DNA of 18,758 bases from DATDPY01 sp964395765. GTDB taxonomy: Bacteria; Bacteroidota; Bacteroidia; Cytophagales; Cyclobacteriaceae. The stretch is from contig CAYNCU010000068.1 in assembly GCA_964395765.1 (NCBI GenBank), forward strand, positions 1 to 18,758, given 5' to 3'. Both the position numbers and the translations under genes were made by a program. The notes under the pieces are model-generated. The model saw only the letters and a list, made by a program, of their open reading frames with translations, was not told the DNA's origin and did not search any database. Below, piece by piece: positions 1 to 8,833 of the stretch (position 1 is its first letter; each line of letters opens with the position of its first letter).

Positions 1-1
1 T

Positions 2-1213
2 GGTATTGCCCAAATACTTAAAGCTTACATCTTCAGCGTTTTGGTTGATATGTATGCCGATGTACCTTATTTTAATGCAAATCTTGGCTCTGAAGACCCT
101 TATCCGCCTTATGATAAAGGTGAAGATATCTATAAAGATATATTGAATCTATTGGATGAAGGAGTTGCCAATCTCAGCAAAGAATCTTCCATTACCCCTT
201 TGAATGATGATTTATTTTACGGAGGAGGCGATCAGGCGCTTCCCAAATGGAGAAAATTTGCCAATTCGTTGAAACTTAAACTGTATAATCAGGCCAGACT
301 TGTATGGGATGTTTCAGGCGATGTGCAGGCTTTGGTTTCCAGTGGCGACCTGATCGGACCCGGTGATGATTTTGAATTCAGGTATGGAACAAGTATTTCA
401 CCTGATAACAGGAATCCTGGATATTCACAGGAATACGCGCCCGGCGCCTCCTATAATTATGTGAGCCCGTATTTCTTTGAAATTATGAAAGGAATAGATT
501 CATTTTTTCCTGTAAATATTTATGAAGGAATTACTGACCCGAGAATTCCGTACTATTTCTATAATCAACTGGCTCCGGGGCAACCCCCTGAAAACCCTAC
601 ATCCTATAAGAATGGACAATTTGTATCCATTTATGCCTTTTCTTTCAATATTGACCCGAATGAAGGATACGATCAGGGTTCTTCCAAAACTGTTCTCGGA
701 CTTTACCCGATAGGAGGAAGATATGATGACGGAAAAGGAGGGAAAGCAAACTTCAATGGGGCAGGGGATACACCGCAACGGATTCTTACCTACTTCCAGG
801 TAAAGTACATTGAAGCTGAACTTGCCCTGGAAGGACTGATTTCAGGCAATGCCAGGGACTATTTCAAGCAAGGAATGCAGGCCTCCTTTGATAAAGTAAA
901 TGAAGTCGCTCAGGCGGCCAGCGCCCCGCTTATATCAAAAAGCGATATTTCCAAATATATGGAAAATATACTGGCCTTATATGACGCCGGAAATAAAGAG
1001 GTAAAACTACAGAATATTATGACTCAGAAATGGATAGCAAGTTTCGGGTATGGTGTTGATGAATATACGGATTACCGCAGAACAGGGTATCCTGTTTTAC
1101 ATGATGGCAATACGGATAACCTGAATATTACGGTTCGCACCCGTACTTATCCGTTGTCTTTTCCGTGGGTGACCGCAAACCTGGATATCAATCCGAATTC
1201 ACCCAGGCAATAG
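2..1213 (+). CDS. SusD/RagB-like outer-membrane nutrient-binding lipoprotein, 5' end cut off by the window
   Basis: The reading frame is open from base 2 and runs into the window from upstream, so the true start, signal peptide and lipobox are missing. The TTG at 41 is an internal codon, not a start. The visible N-terminal part (AKAY-like helix, then DMYADVPYFNA) matches the SusD core helix followed by the D-x-Y-x-D-V-PY signature. The middle holds SPYFFEIMK and a DPRIPYYFYNQ stretch, as in the SusD-like_2 branch of the family. SusD proteins are surface lids that capture substrate and hand it to a TonB-dependent SusC porin, whose gene should lie just upstream of the window. Two lipoprotein genes follow at 41 and 25 nt spacing, so an operon is likely. 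No glycoside hydrolase, protease or regulator is in view, so the substrate cannot be named. Confidence 0.9.
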   Translation, partial: GIAQILKAYIFSVLVDMYADVPYFNANLGSEDPYPPYDKGEDIYKDILNLLDEGVANLSKESSITPLNDDLFYGGGDQALPKWRKFANSLKLKLYNQARLVWDVSGDVQALVSSGDLIGPGDDFEFRYGTSISPDNRNPGYSQEYAPGASYNYVSPYFFEIMKGIDSFFPVNIYEGITDPRIPYYFYNQLAPGQPPENPTSYKNGQFVSIYAFSFNIDPNEGYDQGSSKTVLGLYPIGGRYDDGKGGKANFNGAGDTPQRILTYFQVKYIEAELALEGLISGNARDYFKQGMQASFDKVNEVAQAASAPLISKSDISKYMENILALYDAGNKEVKLQNIMTQKWIASFGYGVDEYTDYRRTGYPVLHDGNTDNLNITVRTRTYPLSFPWVTANLDINPNSPRQ

Positions 1214-1254
1214 GATGTTACTTCTTATCGTGTTTTCTGGGATAAAAATTAAAA

Positions 1255-2211
1255 ATGACAATAATGAAACTGATTAAATATCCAATACTTTTATTGATAA
1301 TAACATTGTTAATCAATATTTCTTGTTCGACAACCGACGACTCAAGGATCCCGGAAGTGGAAAAGGCGGCTAATGTAAGAATTCTGCTTGATCCGGACTA
1401 TTCATCTCTCCGCGCCGATGATATTCCCAACGCTAAAATTGTATTTTCGGTTTTCTCGGAGAATAAGAATATTAACCAGGTACAATTAGTTGTCCAGTAT
1501 TACAATTTTGCCACTGACTCTTTGTATTCACGCAGGGTAATTGAATCCTATAGTCAGAATGATTTTGATGCTTCCGACGGTGCTATACGGAATATTACCC
1601 TTACTTCGGGTGATTTGGCTCAGGCGTTTGGTCTTAGTTCTATCAATGATCTCGGAGGCGGGGACCGATTCGATTTTTTTAATATAACAAGATTAACGAA
1701 TGGACTTGTGTTTCCCGATACAATTCCGGTCCAGGGAGGTGTCTTGAACGTACCTCCTGCAATAACACAAACTTCAGCCACTACGAGTTTTACTTCTCAG
1801 TTTACTGTTTACGTAGCCTGCCCGTTTATTGCTTCCGAATCTGAAGGAACCTACGAGGTTGTCAATGATGGTTGGGGGGACTGGAATCCGGGAGAACAAC
1901 TTGATGTAATAGCTAACGCAGATGGTACCGGGGTTATTGTGAAGGGGATGTACAGTAAATTCAGGAATGATGACAGAGGTCCGTATGATGTCGAAATTGT
2001 AATAACTGACCCTAATACCGGCCTTGCTACAGTGGCCCAGCAGCCTGCCTGGGAATATTACTGGTATACGGGTCAGGAAGGCTACGGAACCGGAAGTGTC
2101 GCGGGAAGCGGGTTCGTATTTTCCTGTTCAGGAATTATTACTCTTACCCTTGAGCATACCGTTGCTGCTGGTTCCTTCGGCAGTTATTCTCTGACACTTA
2201 AAAAAATATAA
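1255..2211 (+). CDS. Outer-membrane lipoprotein downstream of SusD, two-domain, function unknown
   Basis: The protein is 318 aa. A hydrophobic signal segment ends in INISC, giving a lipidated Cys24; acidic residues follow (CSTTDDS), which in Bacteroidota favours export to the cell surface. The start could be ATG 1255 or ATG 1264, with no Shine-Dalgarno to decide. Residues about 25-185 look like a beta-rich N-terminal domain containing a GDRFDFFNITRLTNG stretch of the kind found in lipoproteins encoded next to SusD. A second domain begins after a CP motif at 189-190 followed by GTY at 198-200. That CP...GTY arrangement recurs in the next gene. Its position after susD suggests a surface substrate-binding protein in the SusE/SusF position, although I see no direct sequence match to SusE or SusF. 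The exact ligand is unknown. Confidence 0.8.
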   Translation: MTIMKLIKYPILLLIITLLINISCSTTDDSRIPEVEKAANVRILLDPDYSSLRADDIPNAKIVFSVFSENKNINQVQLVVQYYNFATDSLYSRRVIESYSQNDFDASDGAIRNITLTSGDLAQAFGLSSINDLGGGDRFDFFNITRLTNGLVFPDTIPVQGGVLNVPPAITQTSATTSFTSQFTVYVACPFIASESEGTYEVVNDGWGDWNPGEQLDVIANADGTGVIVKGMYSKFRNDDRGPYDVEIVITDPNTGLATVAQQPAWEYYWYTGQEGYGTGSVAGSGFVFSCSGIITLTLEHTVAAGSFGSYSLTLKKI

Positions 2212-2236
2212 GAAGCCTTAAAATCATAATAATGAA

Positions 2237-3061
2237 ATGAAAAACCTGAATTATATTACAATATTTACCGGGTTAATCTTGTTGCTGTATTCCTGCGTGG
2301 AAGATTACCAGGATGCCAATCCACCAAGACTTAAGGATTCTCCTGCAGTCTCGTCTGTCACTGCGAATGATGAAGTAATTACTGACGGTAGCAGCACCAA
2401 AATTAATATTGATGTGGTAGATGCTCCGGCAGGAATTGATTCGGTTGGATACATAATTACCGACGAAAATGGCGATTCAGTGGGAATGGTAACACTGGAT
2501 AACTTCAACTCTGTAAAGGGGCAAACCAAGGGACAAATATTAGCCACTTATACGGCTGATAAGAATATGGCGTCCACGGTTACCATTACTTTTACTGTCT
2601 ATGATAAACAGTACAGTGAAGGCAAAATTGTCAGGAAATCATCGGTTCCGCAAAGCGTGGAAATTGAGGTAGTATGTCCTTCCGATCTTGCGGGTACTTA
2701 TTCAACGGTCGTAAGCGGCACCTCAACTGACCCGGGTGCAGCCACTAATCCGGTTACTGACCTGCCCTCTGAAGTGAGCCTTAAATCAACCGGGAAAATA
2801 GGAGAGTACATCATTTCCGATGCTTCTGCCGGAATCTACGACGCGTGGTACCTTGGGATCTATTATGCCGACCCGGGCATGGTGACTGCAACGTTAATAG
2901 ACGCCTGCGGTAATATTTCAATAGCAGGATTTAACGATGATCCTCTGGGTGGGGGAGATGATGTAATATCGTCAAGCGGTATTGTCTCCAACGGTGTGAT
3001 TACGTTTACGGTTACCAATGTTTATGGCGACGAATGGACGGTGACCATGACCCCTGAATGA
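2237..3061 (+). CDS. Second SusD-associated outer-membrane lipoprotein, related in layout to the preceding one
   Basis: The protein is 274 aa. A signal peptide ends in LLYSC, with lipidated Cys20 followed by VEDYQD, an acidic patch compatible with surface export. Residues about 36-145 look like one Ig-like beta-sandwich (alternating short hydrophobic strands, no obvious catalytic motif). A CP motif at 147-148 and GTY at 153-155 then open a C-terminal domain resembling that of the preceding lipoprotein. The start overlaps a two-codon reading frame (ATG at 2232 or 2233, then AAA TGA) whose stop shares bases with this ATG; it may be chance or may allow translational coupling. This is the last gene of the operon. 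It is probably a ligand-binding accessory to the SusC/SusD pair, but the function is inferred only from position and lipoprotein nature. Confidence 0.8.
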   Translation: MKNLNYITIFTGLILLLYSCVEDYQDANPPRLKDSPAVSSVTANDEVITDGSSTKINIDVVDAPAGIDSVGYIITDENGDSVGMVTLDNFNSVKGQTKGQILATYTADKNMASTVTITFTVYDKQYSEGKIVRKSSVPQSVEIEVVCPSDLAGTYSTVVSGTSTDPGAATNPVTDLPSEVSLKSTGKIGEYIISDASAGIYDAWYLGIYYADPGMVTATLIDACGNISIAGFNDDPLGGGDDVISSSGIVSNGVITFTVTNVYGDEWTVTMTPE

Positions 3062-3415
3062 TAAATAAAATCACCCGAAAATTTATGCCTGAATTTTAGT
3101 AATTATAAATCTCGATTTCATTTATAGAATTTATCTATTTAGCGGAAATATTCTTTGAATTATTGGTAATATATTAGTCATTTAGGTGTAATTATTAAAA
3201 TATTATATCAGATATATTACTAATTATTCAATTTAAAATTCACGTATCGAATATAGAAATAAGAAAATCAACAAAAGGTTATTGTTAAAATATTTGTTAA
3301 TAAATGTTAAATCTTATTAACTTAGTACTGTTATAAAGATTATTTTTTAATCTATCAGGTTGGCGATATTTTTTAAGCTGTTACTTTTTGTACCTGGTAT
3401 TATATGAATATATAT
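3062..3415. other. A+T-rich intergenic stretch without a convincing gene
   Basis: About 350 bases lie between the last lipoprotein stop and the terminator hairpin. The stretch is strongly A+T-rich and has stops in all frames. A weak AT-only inverted repeat (AAAATT at 3078-3083 with AATTTT at 3092-3097) lies just after the stop codon but lacks a T-run. No exact TAnnTTTG element was found; the nearest is TATTCTTTG, with one base too many. It may be a long 3' untranslated region or contain a small RNA ending at the terminator. Confidence 0.5.
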
Positions 3416-3442
3416 AACCGGACCGTAAGGTCCGGTTTTTTT
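3416..3442 (+). terminator. Rho-independent terminator at the end of the SusD lipoprotein operon region
   Basis: There is a perfect 9-bp stem, AACCGGACC paired with GGTCCGGTT, with a GTAA tetraloop and a run of seven T (3436-3442, partly shared with the stem). The T-run is on the + strand only; on the other strand the stem is followed by ATATATA. It therefore terminates rightward transcription and protects the convergent polymerase gene that ends at 3478. Confidence 0.85.
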
Positions 3443-3477
3443 ATCGTCATTTGAACCTTTTTAGGTTATTTCAGGAA

Positions 3478-6450
3478 TCAATTCGTTGCGACTCCCGGAA
3501 TTTCATCCACCTTTTTCCTGGTTGCCATCGGTAGTTTTTCCATGTATTTTACTTCTATCATGTAACATCCGAAATCCTCGGTTACGAGGCCTTTCAACTT
3601 GTAAAATCCGTTACCCCGGAACGGATATTTCAATGAGGCATTGGGAAAGTGCGTTGTATCGAAAAAAATGCCTTCCCGGTCAATAAACGTTCCGAAATGC
3701 ATCGGTTTCAGGTCGATGGTTTGGGTATATTTTATGGTAACAAGATACCCGGTGATGACAACGGTTTTGTTTACATATTTTTCCAGATCAGTGGCTCTTA
3801 TTTCATCTTTATTCTCTGAAGCAAGGAGCAGGAAAGGATTGCAAAGCGGAAAACCGAGTAATTCTATTTCATCAAAGGCATCTTCGAGCAACTCCTTTTC
3901 AAATCGGGGAAGTTCGAATTTTTTAATTTCAAGATTGAACAGATCCTTATTCCGTGTACTGTTTTTGGACTTCCCGAAAAAGAAATGACTTTCCCATAAC
4001 AGTTCCCGTTTGTTTTTGCCGGTAAATCGGAAAGCTCCGACCCTGATCAGGAGACAGGTTTGTTCCAGTCCGATCGAGACCCGCTGAAGGAAATCATTCA
4101 GGCTCTTGTAATTGCCGTTACTCATTCTTTCTTCCGGGATGTATTTACCGATGCCCGTATCAAGGCCTTTCAGGTGAATAAGTCCGACATACAGTGAATT
4201 ACCGTAGATTGTTGTCAGGTAATCGCTGCGGTTCACACAAGGGGCTTCTATATCGGCCCCGTTCATTCTTGCTTCGTGAAAATAAAATTCCGTCCTGTAA
4301 AATCCGCCGAAATTATTGATTACCCCTACCATAAATTCCAGGGGATAATAGGTTTTAAGAAAAAGGCTCTGGTAACTTTCAACGGCATAACTTGCCGAAT
4401 GTGCTTTGGAGAACGAATAGCCGGAGAAACTTTCTATCTGTCGCCATACTTCATTGGTAATTTCATCCGGGTACCCGGAATTTTTACAATTGGAAAAAAA
4501 CCTGTCTTTTACTTTTGTGAATTCTTTCCGCGACCGGTATTTTCCCGACATGGCCCGCCGGAGGACATCCGCCTCGGCAAGATCCAGCCCGGCGAAATGA
4601 TGGGCTACTTTGATCACATCTTCCTGGTAAACCATGATACCGTAGGTTTCTTCCATCAACTCTTTCATCAGCGGATGGATATACCCGAATTTCCCGGGAT
4701 TAAGATGTCGTTGAATATATTCCCGCATCATGCCCGAACGGGCAACTCCCGGCCGGATGATGGAACTGGCAGCCACCAGGGTGAGATAATTATTACAGTG
4801 AAGTTTTCGCAGCAAAAGCCGCATGGCCGGCGATTCAATATAAAAACAACCCATTGCCCGGCCCTGTTCTAAAAGCCGGTTAAGCTTCGGATCTTCCTTG
4901 AAAGCCCTGACCTGGCTGATATCAATAGCAGTTCCCTTGTTTCGCCTCACAACATCGATCGTGTCACGGATATGCCCCAGGCCTCGCTGGCTGAGAATAT
5001 CGAATTTATAAATGCCTAAATCTTCGGCCGACATCATATCGAAATGAGTAACCGGAAATCCTTTCGGCGGCAGGTCGAGAGCGGTATAGGCTGTGATCGG
5101 AAGCTCGGTGATCAATACGCCGCCGGCATGTATCGAAAGATTTTGCGGCATGTCATGCAGACGGTCGGCATAACGGAAAATCAAACGGGTGATGTCATCA
5201 CGGCCCTGGTTTTCAGCAGGGTACTGCACAAGGGCATCGATTTCATGCTTCGGAAGGCCGAATACTTTCCCGAGTTCCCGGATGATAGACCGTCCCTGGA
5301 AGGTCACATAAGTGGCCAGGAGGGCTGCATATCCTTTGTACTTGTCAAGAAGATATTCGGTAACCGTATCCCGTTCGTTCCATGAGAAATCAATGTCAAA
5401 ATCAGGTGGCGAGCTGCGATAGGGGTTCAGGAATCTTTCAAAATACAGGTCCAGTTCTATCGGATCCACATCCGTAATTCCCAGGCAGTAAGCGACCATG
5501 CTGTTGGCACCGCTTCCCCGGCCGACATGGGCAAATTTCCGCTGCCTGGCGAACTCTACCACGTCAAGGGCAATGAGAAAGTAGGCTTCGAAATTTCGCT
5601 TGGCAATAACATCCAGTTCACGGAGCAGTCGCTCCATGGCATAATCATTATACTTTTTGTATCTCCGTTGAAAACCTTCCAGGGCCTTCTTTCGGAGGAT
5701 GTAATGATCTTTGCCTTGTGTGCCAAGAAAGGTCTTTTTGTTTTTGGATGTTCCCAATTCAAATTTTACCGAACAGCTTTCCATCAACTGCTGGCTTTTG
5801 GCTATGATCTCCGGATACTGCCAGTAGCTTCTGAGCAGTGCAGGTTCGGGAACCATCACTTCGTCGCTGCGGGCCTGGCAATCAGAGGATAACTTGCTCA
5901 ATATCGTATTTTTATCCATGGCCCTTAATAACCGGTGGACATTATGACTTATCTTATCGGTAAAGGTCACCGGCTGCCATATTACCATTTTATGAGTATA
6001 GGCTTCGAGGTTCATCAGGCTGATAAGCCTTACTTCATGCGGCTTTATGCCGATATATTCATTTTCCCGTAGCGTCGAAGGATGTAATGACCCGAACGGA
6101 TAGATGACCAATGCATTGGAAAATGCAGGGGCCTTTTCTTCCGGAAAGGTATTATTCAGGTTATGAAGGGTCAGGTAATTATTGATTTCCATAAAACCTT
6201 CGTTATTCATCGCAATCGCTATAAATAAAAACCTGTCCTCCAGCCTGAATTCAATGCCCGGAACAATTTCCATTTCACAGGTTGCGGCGTTTTCATTACA
6301 AAGCCGAAGCATTTCAATCCACGCCGAAGTATTGTTAATATCACTTAATACCAGCTTCCTGACCTTGTTCTTCCGGGCCTCATTAAACAATGATTCCGGT
6401 GACAGCGTTCCGTATTTAAAACTGAAATAGGTGTGACAATTAAAATACAT
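3478..6450 (-). CDS. dnaE: Short DnaE-type DNA polymerase III alpha subunit, accessory/error-prone class
   Basis: I start it at the ATG at 6450, giving 990 aa that begin MYFNCHTYFSF. An in-frame TTG at 6486 would add 12 residues ahead of the PHP domain and looks wrong. Order of domains: PHP (about 1-200), polymerase palm/fingers with HVGRGSGANSMVAY (about 308-321), the catalytic PDFDIDF motif (349-355; D352 and D354), the third aspartate in KFDIL (D484), HAGG (441-444), then a helix-hairpin-helix region and a C-terminal OB fold (about 895-960). It is clearly shorter than a replicative DnaE and lacks the tau-binding tail. In the PHP domain the first histidine of HxH is N4 and the TDH motif reads SDI, so metal binding is probably lost. 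This fits the damage-tolerance DnaE2/ImuC-like class. No dinB, imuA or imuB lies beside it here. Gene is divergent from ispG. Confidence 0.88.
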   Translation of the reverse strand: MYFNCHTYFSFKYGTLSPESLFNEARKNKVRKLVLSDINNTSAWIEMLRLCNENAATCEMEIVPGIEFRLEDRFLFIAIAMNNEGFMEINNYLTLHNLNNTFPEEKAPAFSNALVIYPFGSLHPSTLRENEYIGIKPHEVRLISLMNLEAYTHKMVIWQPVTFTDKISHNVHRLLRAMDKNTILSKLSSDCQARSDEVMVPEPALLRSYWQYPEIIAKSQQLMESCSVKFELGTSKNKKTFLGTQGKDHYILRKKALEGFQRRYKKYNDYAMERLLRELDVIAKRNFEAYFLIALDVVEFARQRKFAHVGRGSGANSMVAYCLGITDVDPIELDLYFERFLNPYRSSPPDFDIDFSWNERDTVTEYLLDKYKGYAALLATYVTFQGRSIIRELGKVFGLPKHEIDALVQYPAENQGRDDITRLIFRYADRLHDMPQNLSIHAGGVLITELPITAYTALDLPPKGFPVTHFDMMSAEDLGIYKFDILSQRGLGHIRDTIDVVRRNKGTAIDISQVRAFKEDPKLNRLLEQGRAMGCFYIESPAMRLLLRKLHCNNYLTLVAASSIIRPGVARSGMMREYIQRHLNPGKFGYIHPLMKELMEETYGIMVYQEDVIKVAHHFAGLDLAEADVLRRAMSGKYRSRKEFTKVKDRFFSNCKNSGYPDEITNEVWRQIESFSGYSFSKAHSASYAVESYQSLFLKTYYPLEFMVGVINNFGGFYRTEFYFHEARMNGADIEAPCVNRSDYLTTIYGNSLYVGLIHLKGLDTGIGKYIPEERMSNGNYKSLNDFLQRVSIGLEQTCLLIRVGAFRFTGKNKRELLWESHFFFGKSKNSTRNKDLFNLEIKKFELPRFEKELLEDAFDEIELLGFPLCNPFLLLASENKDEIRATDLEKYVNKTVVITGYLVTIKYTQTIDLKPMHFGTFIDREGIFFDTTHFPNASLKYPFRGNGFYKLKGLVTEDFGCYMIEVKYMEKLPMATRKKVDEIPGVATN

Positions 6451-6644
6451 AATACTAATATAATTAGTAAATGGTGAAGTTTTCAAAATAAATGCTAAAA
6501 AAATTAGTTATAATTATAGGAATTGATATTGAAAGGCGGCAGGACTTATCGACTGACAGCCGTAAGTTCATAATGATTAAAAAAACATAATGCGCGATAA
6601 CAATTATATTAGCAGATAGGTTTTCATTCCAAGTTGCAAATGAT

Positions 6645-8633
6645 ATGTCGAATTCCTCCCAAACAATCACAGAAGTAAAAAATTACTGTAACAGTCTTAC
6701 GAAATATATAAGGCGTAAAACCAGGGAAGTTAAAATAGGAGATGTTCCGTTGGGTGGCGATAATCCGATTCGTGTACAATCCATGACCACCGTGGATACC
6801 ATGGACACCTTAGGTACGGTAGAGCAATCCATACGAATGATCGAAGCCGGATGTGATTATGTAAGGATCACGGCCCCATCGTTAAGGGAGGCGGAAAACC
6901 TTTCGAATATAAAAGCTGAGTTGCGAAACAGGGGCTATACTACGCCGTTAATTGCCGATATACATTTTACTCCGAATGCGGCGGAACTGGCAGCCAGGAT
7001 CGTTGAAAAAGTCAGGGTAAATCCCGGCAACTATGCTGATAAAAAGAAATTTGAAAATATAAGGTATACCCACGAAACTTACCGGTCAGAGCTTGACCGG
7101 ATCAGGGAAAAATTTATGCCCCTGGTTAAAGTATGCAAGGAATACGGTACGGCTATGCGGATTGGCACCAACCATGGATCCCTTTCCGACAGGATCATGA
7201 GTCGCTACGGCGATACACCGCTGGGGATGGTTGAATCGGCGTTGGAGTTTCTGCGGATATGTGAAGATCTTGATTATTATGACATTGTGCTGTCGATGAA
7301 GGCCAGCAACCCGCAGGTGATGATCCAGGCATATCGCTTGCTTGTAAACAGGCTTGATGAAGAAGGTTTACAGCCTTACCCGCTTCATCTGGGTGTAACC
7401 GAAGCCGGAGAAGGGGAGGACGGCCGTATTAAATCAGCCATTGGTATTGGCGCCTTACTGGAGGATGGCCTGGGAGACACGGTCAGGGTTTCCCTGACGG
7501 AAGAACCCGAGGTGGAGGTTCCGGTTGCTCAAAAACTGGTTGACCGTTATATCGGACGGCAAAATCATGAACCCATTCCTGAGGTAACAGAAATTAATTA
7601 TGATCCTTTTTCCTATACCAGACGATCATCCGTTGAAATACTGAATTTCGGTGGAAGGAATGTTCCCAGGGTGATTGCGGATTTCAGGAAAATATCTTCC
7701 CCCTCTTACTTTGACCTTAAAGCAGTGGGACATTCTTACCTGGCAGATACCGACAAATTTATCATGAACGATAATGGAGTAGATTATATTTATTCCGGCA
7801 GCACCCCGCTAAATTTTATGCTTCCATCCGGTGTAAAGGAATTGATTGATTACGAGGCATGGTTACTGCACAAGGATATTGAAAATAAATTCCCTGTATT
7901 TAATAGGGTCAATTATCTTAGTTCGATTAAAAGGCATCCCCAGGCAAATTTTATATGTCTCAGACTTTCCGACCTGGGCAAGGATCTTATTGAAAAAATC
8001 AAAAATGATTCTACCGTAATTATTATACTTGAAACCGGTAACCTTCACGGTTATGCGGAACAACGCCGGTTTTTCGTGACACTCAAAGAAAATCAGATTG
8101 ACGCTCCTGTAATCATAGGAAGGAGTTATCCGGGTGAAGACCAGGAAGGATTTATGTTGTATTCATCGACAGATACAGGGGCATTATTGGCCGATGGTTT
8201 TGGAGACGGAATTCTTTTCTTCCTTGAAGAAGAAATAACCGATAAAAGTACGGCTTTAAATAAAGTAAGGTTCTATAATACAACCGCATTTGGAATATTA
8301 CAGGCTTCCCGAGCCCGGATCACCAGAACGGAATACATCTCCTGTCCATCGTGTGGCCGCACCTTATTCGATCTTCAGGTTACAACGGCCGTAATCAGGA
8401 AAAGAACAGACCACCTCAAGGGCGTTAAAATAGCCATTATGGGATGTATCGTTAACGGACCCGGGGAAATGGCTGACGCCGATTATGGCTATGTAGGATC
8501 CGGTAAGGCAAAGGTAAGTCTTTACCGGGGTAAAGATATTGTAAAAAGAAATGTTCCTACCGAAGGTGCAGTGGATGAATTGATATCGCTGATCAGGGAG
8601 GACGGAAAATGGACGGAACCAGCACCGGCTTAA
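6645..8633 (+). CDS. ispG: 4-hydroxy-3-methylbut-2-enyl diphosphate synthase (long IspG/GcpE form)
   Basis: The enzyme catalyses the penultimate step of the MEP isoprenoid pathway, converting MEcPP to HMBPP with a [4Fe-4S] cluster in the cytoplasm. The 662-aa protein has an N-terminal TIM barrel (about 20-290; VRVNPGNYADKK-type substrate-binding segment and MRIGTNHGSLS), an inserted domain of roughly 240 residues (about 300-540), and a C-terminal ferredoxin-reductase-like domain. Cluster ligands are C567, C570 (CPSCGRTLFDLQ) and C601, with E608 in the NGPGE motif. The long form with an insert is usual in Bacteroidota, Chlamydiae and plants; proteobacterial IspG is near 370 aa. ATG 6645 is taken as the start; another ATG five bases upstream is out of frame. 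Two small genes follow in the same direction, the first 11 nt downstream. No convincing promoter was seen in the 194-nt divergent gap to the polymerase gene. Confidence 0.97.
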   Translation: MSNSSQTITEVKNYCNSLTKYIRRKTREVKIGDVPLGGDNPIRVQSMTTVDTMDTLGTVEQSIRMIEAGCDYVRITAPSLREAENLSNIKAELRNRGYTTPLIADIHFTPNAAELAARIVEKVRVNPGNYADKKKFENIRYTHETYRSELDRIREKFMPLVKVCKEYGTAMRIGTNHGSLSDRIMSRYGDTPLGMVESALEFLRICEDLDYYDIVLSMKASNPQVMIQAYRLLVNRLDEEGLQPYPLHLGVTEAGEGEDGRIKSAIGIGALLEDGLGDTVRVSLTEEPEVEVPVAQKLVDRYIGRQNHEPIPEVTEINYDPFSYTRRSSVEILNFGGRNVPRVIADFRKISSPSYFDLKAVGHSYLADTDKFIMNDNGVDYIYSGSTPLNFMLPSGVKELIDYEAWLLHKDIENKFPVFNRVNYLSSIKRHPQANFICLRLSDLGKDLIEKIKNDSTVIIILETGNLHGYAEQRRFFVTLKENQIDAPVIIGRSYPGEDQEGFMLYSSTDTGALLADGFGDGILFFLEEEITDKSTALNKVRFYNTTAFGILQASRARITRTEYISCPSCGRTLFDLQVTTAVIRKRTDHLKGVKIAIMGCIVNGPGEMADADYGYVGSGKAKVSLYRGKDIVKRNVPTEGAVDELISLIREDGKWTEPAPA

Positions 8634-8644
8634 CAGTTTTATAA

Positions 8645-8833
8645 ATGAGTAACAATTCGGAATGGCGCAGGTATTTTGATTTTGGAGAAGTATTCCGATA
8701 TTTTTTCAGAAAGAAGAAGGAAGGTTCCAGACCTAATTTTAATTTAAGGGTTATGCACGGAATCAACCGTTTAGCCATCCTGATTTTTTTAATGGCCATC
8801 CTAATTCTGATCATTAAACATATCATTTATTGA
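8645..8833 (+). CDS. Small membrane protein, DUF6728-like
   Basis: A 62-aa protein whose N-terminal half is charged (YFDFGEVFRYFFRKKKEGS) and contains an RVMHGINR segment, followed by one strongly hydrophobic helix at about residues 43-60 that ends at the C-terminus. This layout (short cytosolic part rich in K and R, conserved N-x-R-x-MHGIN, then one membrane span) matches my memory of the Bacteroidota family DUF6728; that assignment is from recognition only. Positive charge before the span predicts the N-terminus inside. It starts 11 nt after ispG and overlaps the next start codon, so it is probably translated from the ispG transcript. Function unknown. Confidence 0.75.
   Translation: MSNNSEWRRYFDFGEVFRYFFRKKKEGSRPNFNLRVMHGINRLAILIFLMAILILIIKHIIY

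Noticed and set aside
4276..4872. A 198-codon open frame on the + strand inside the polymerase gene
   Set aside because: It is antisense to strongly motif-supported DnaE codons and its translation shows no signal, domain or family pattern.
6451..6486. A longer start for the polymerase at TTG 6486
   Set aside because: The 12 extra residues precede the start of the PHP domain and show no conservation pattern; the ATG at 6450 gives the expected N-terminus.
6617..6624. TAGGTTTT as the ispG promoter
   Set aside because: It matches TAnnTTTG at only 7 of 8 positions and no TTG lies at the right distance upstream.
7542..8264. The large insert in IspG as a novel fusion domain
   Set aside because: Long IspG proteins with such an insert are known from Bacteroidota, Chlamydiae and plants.
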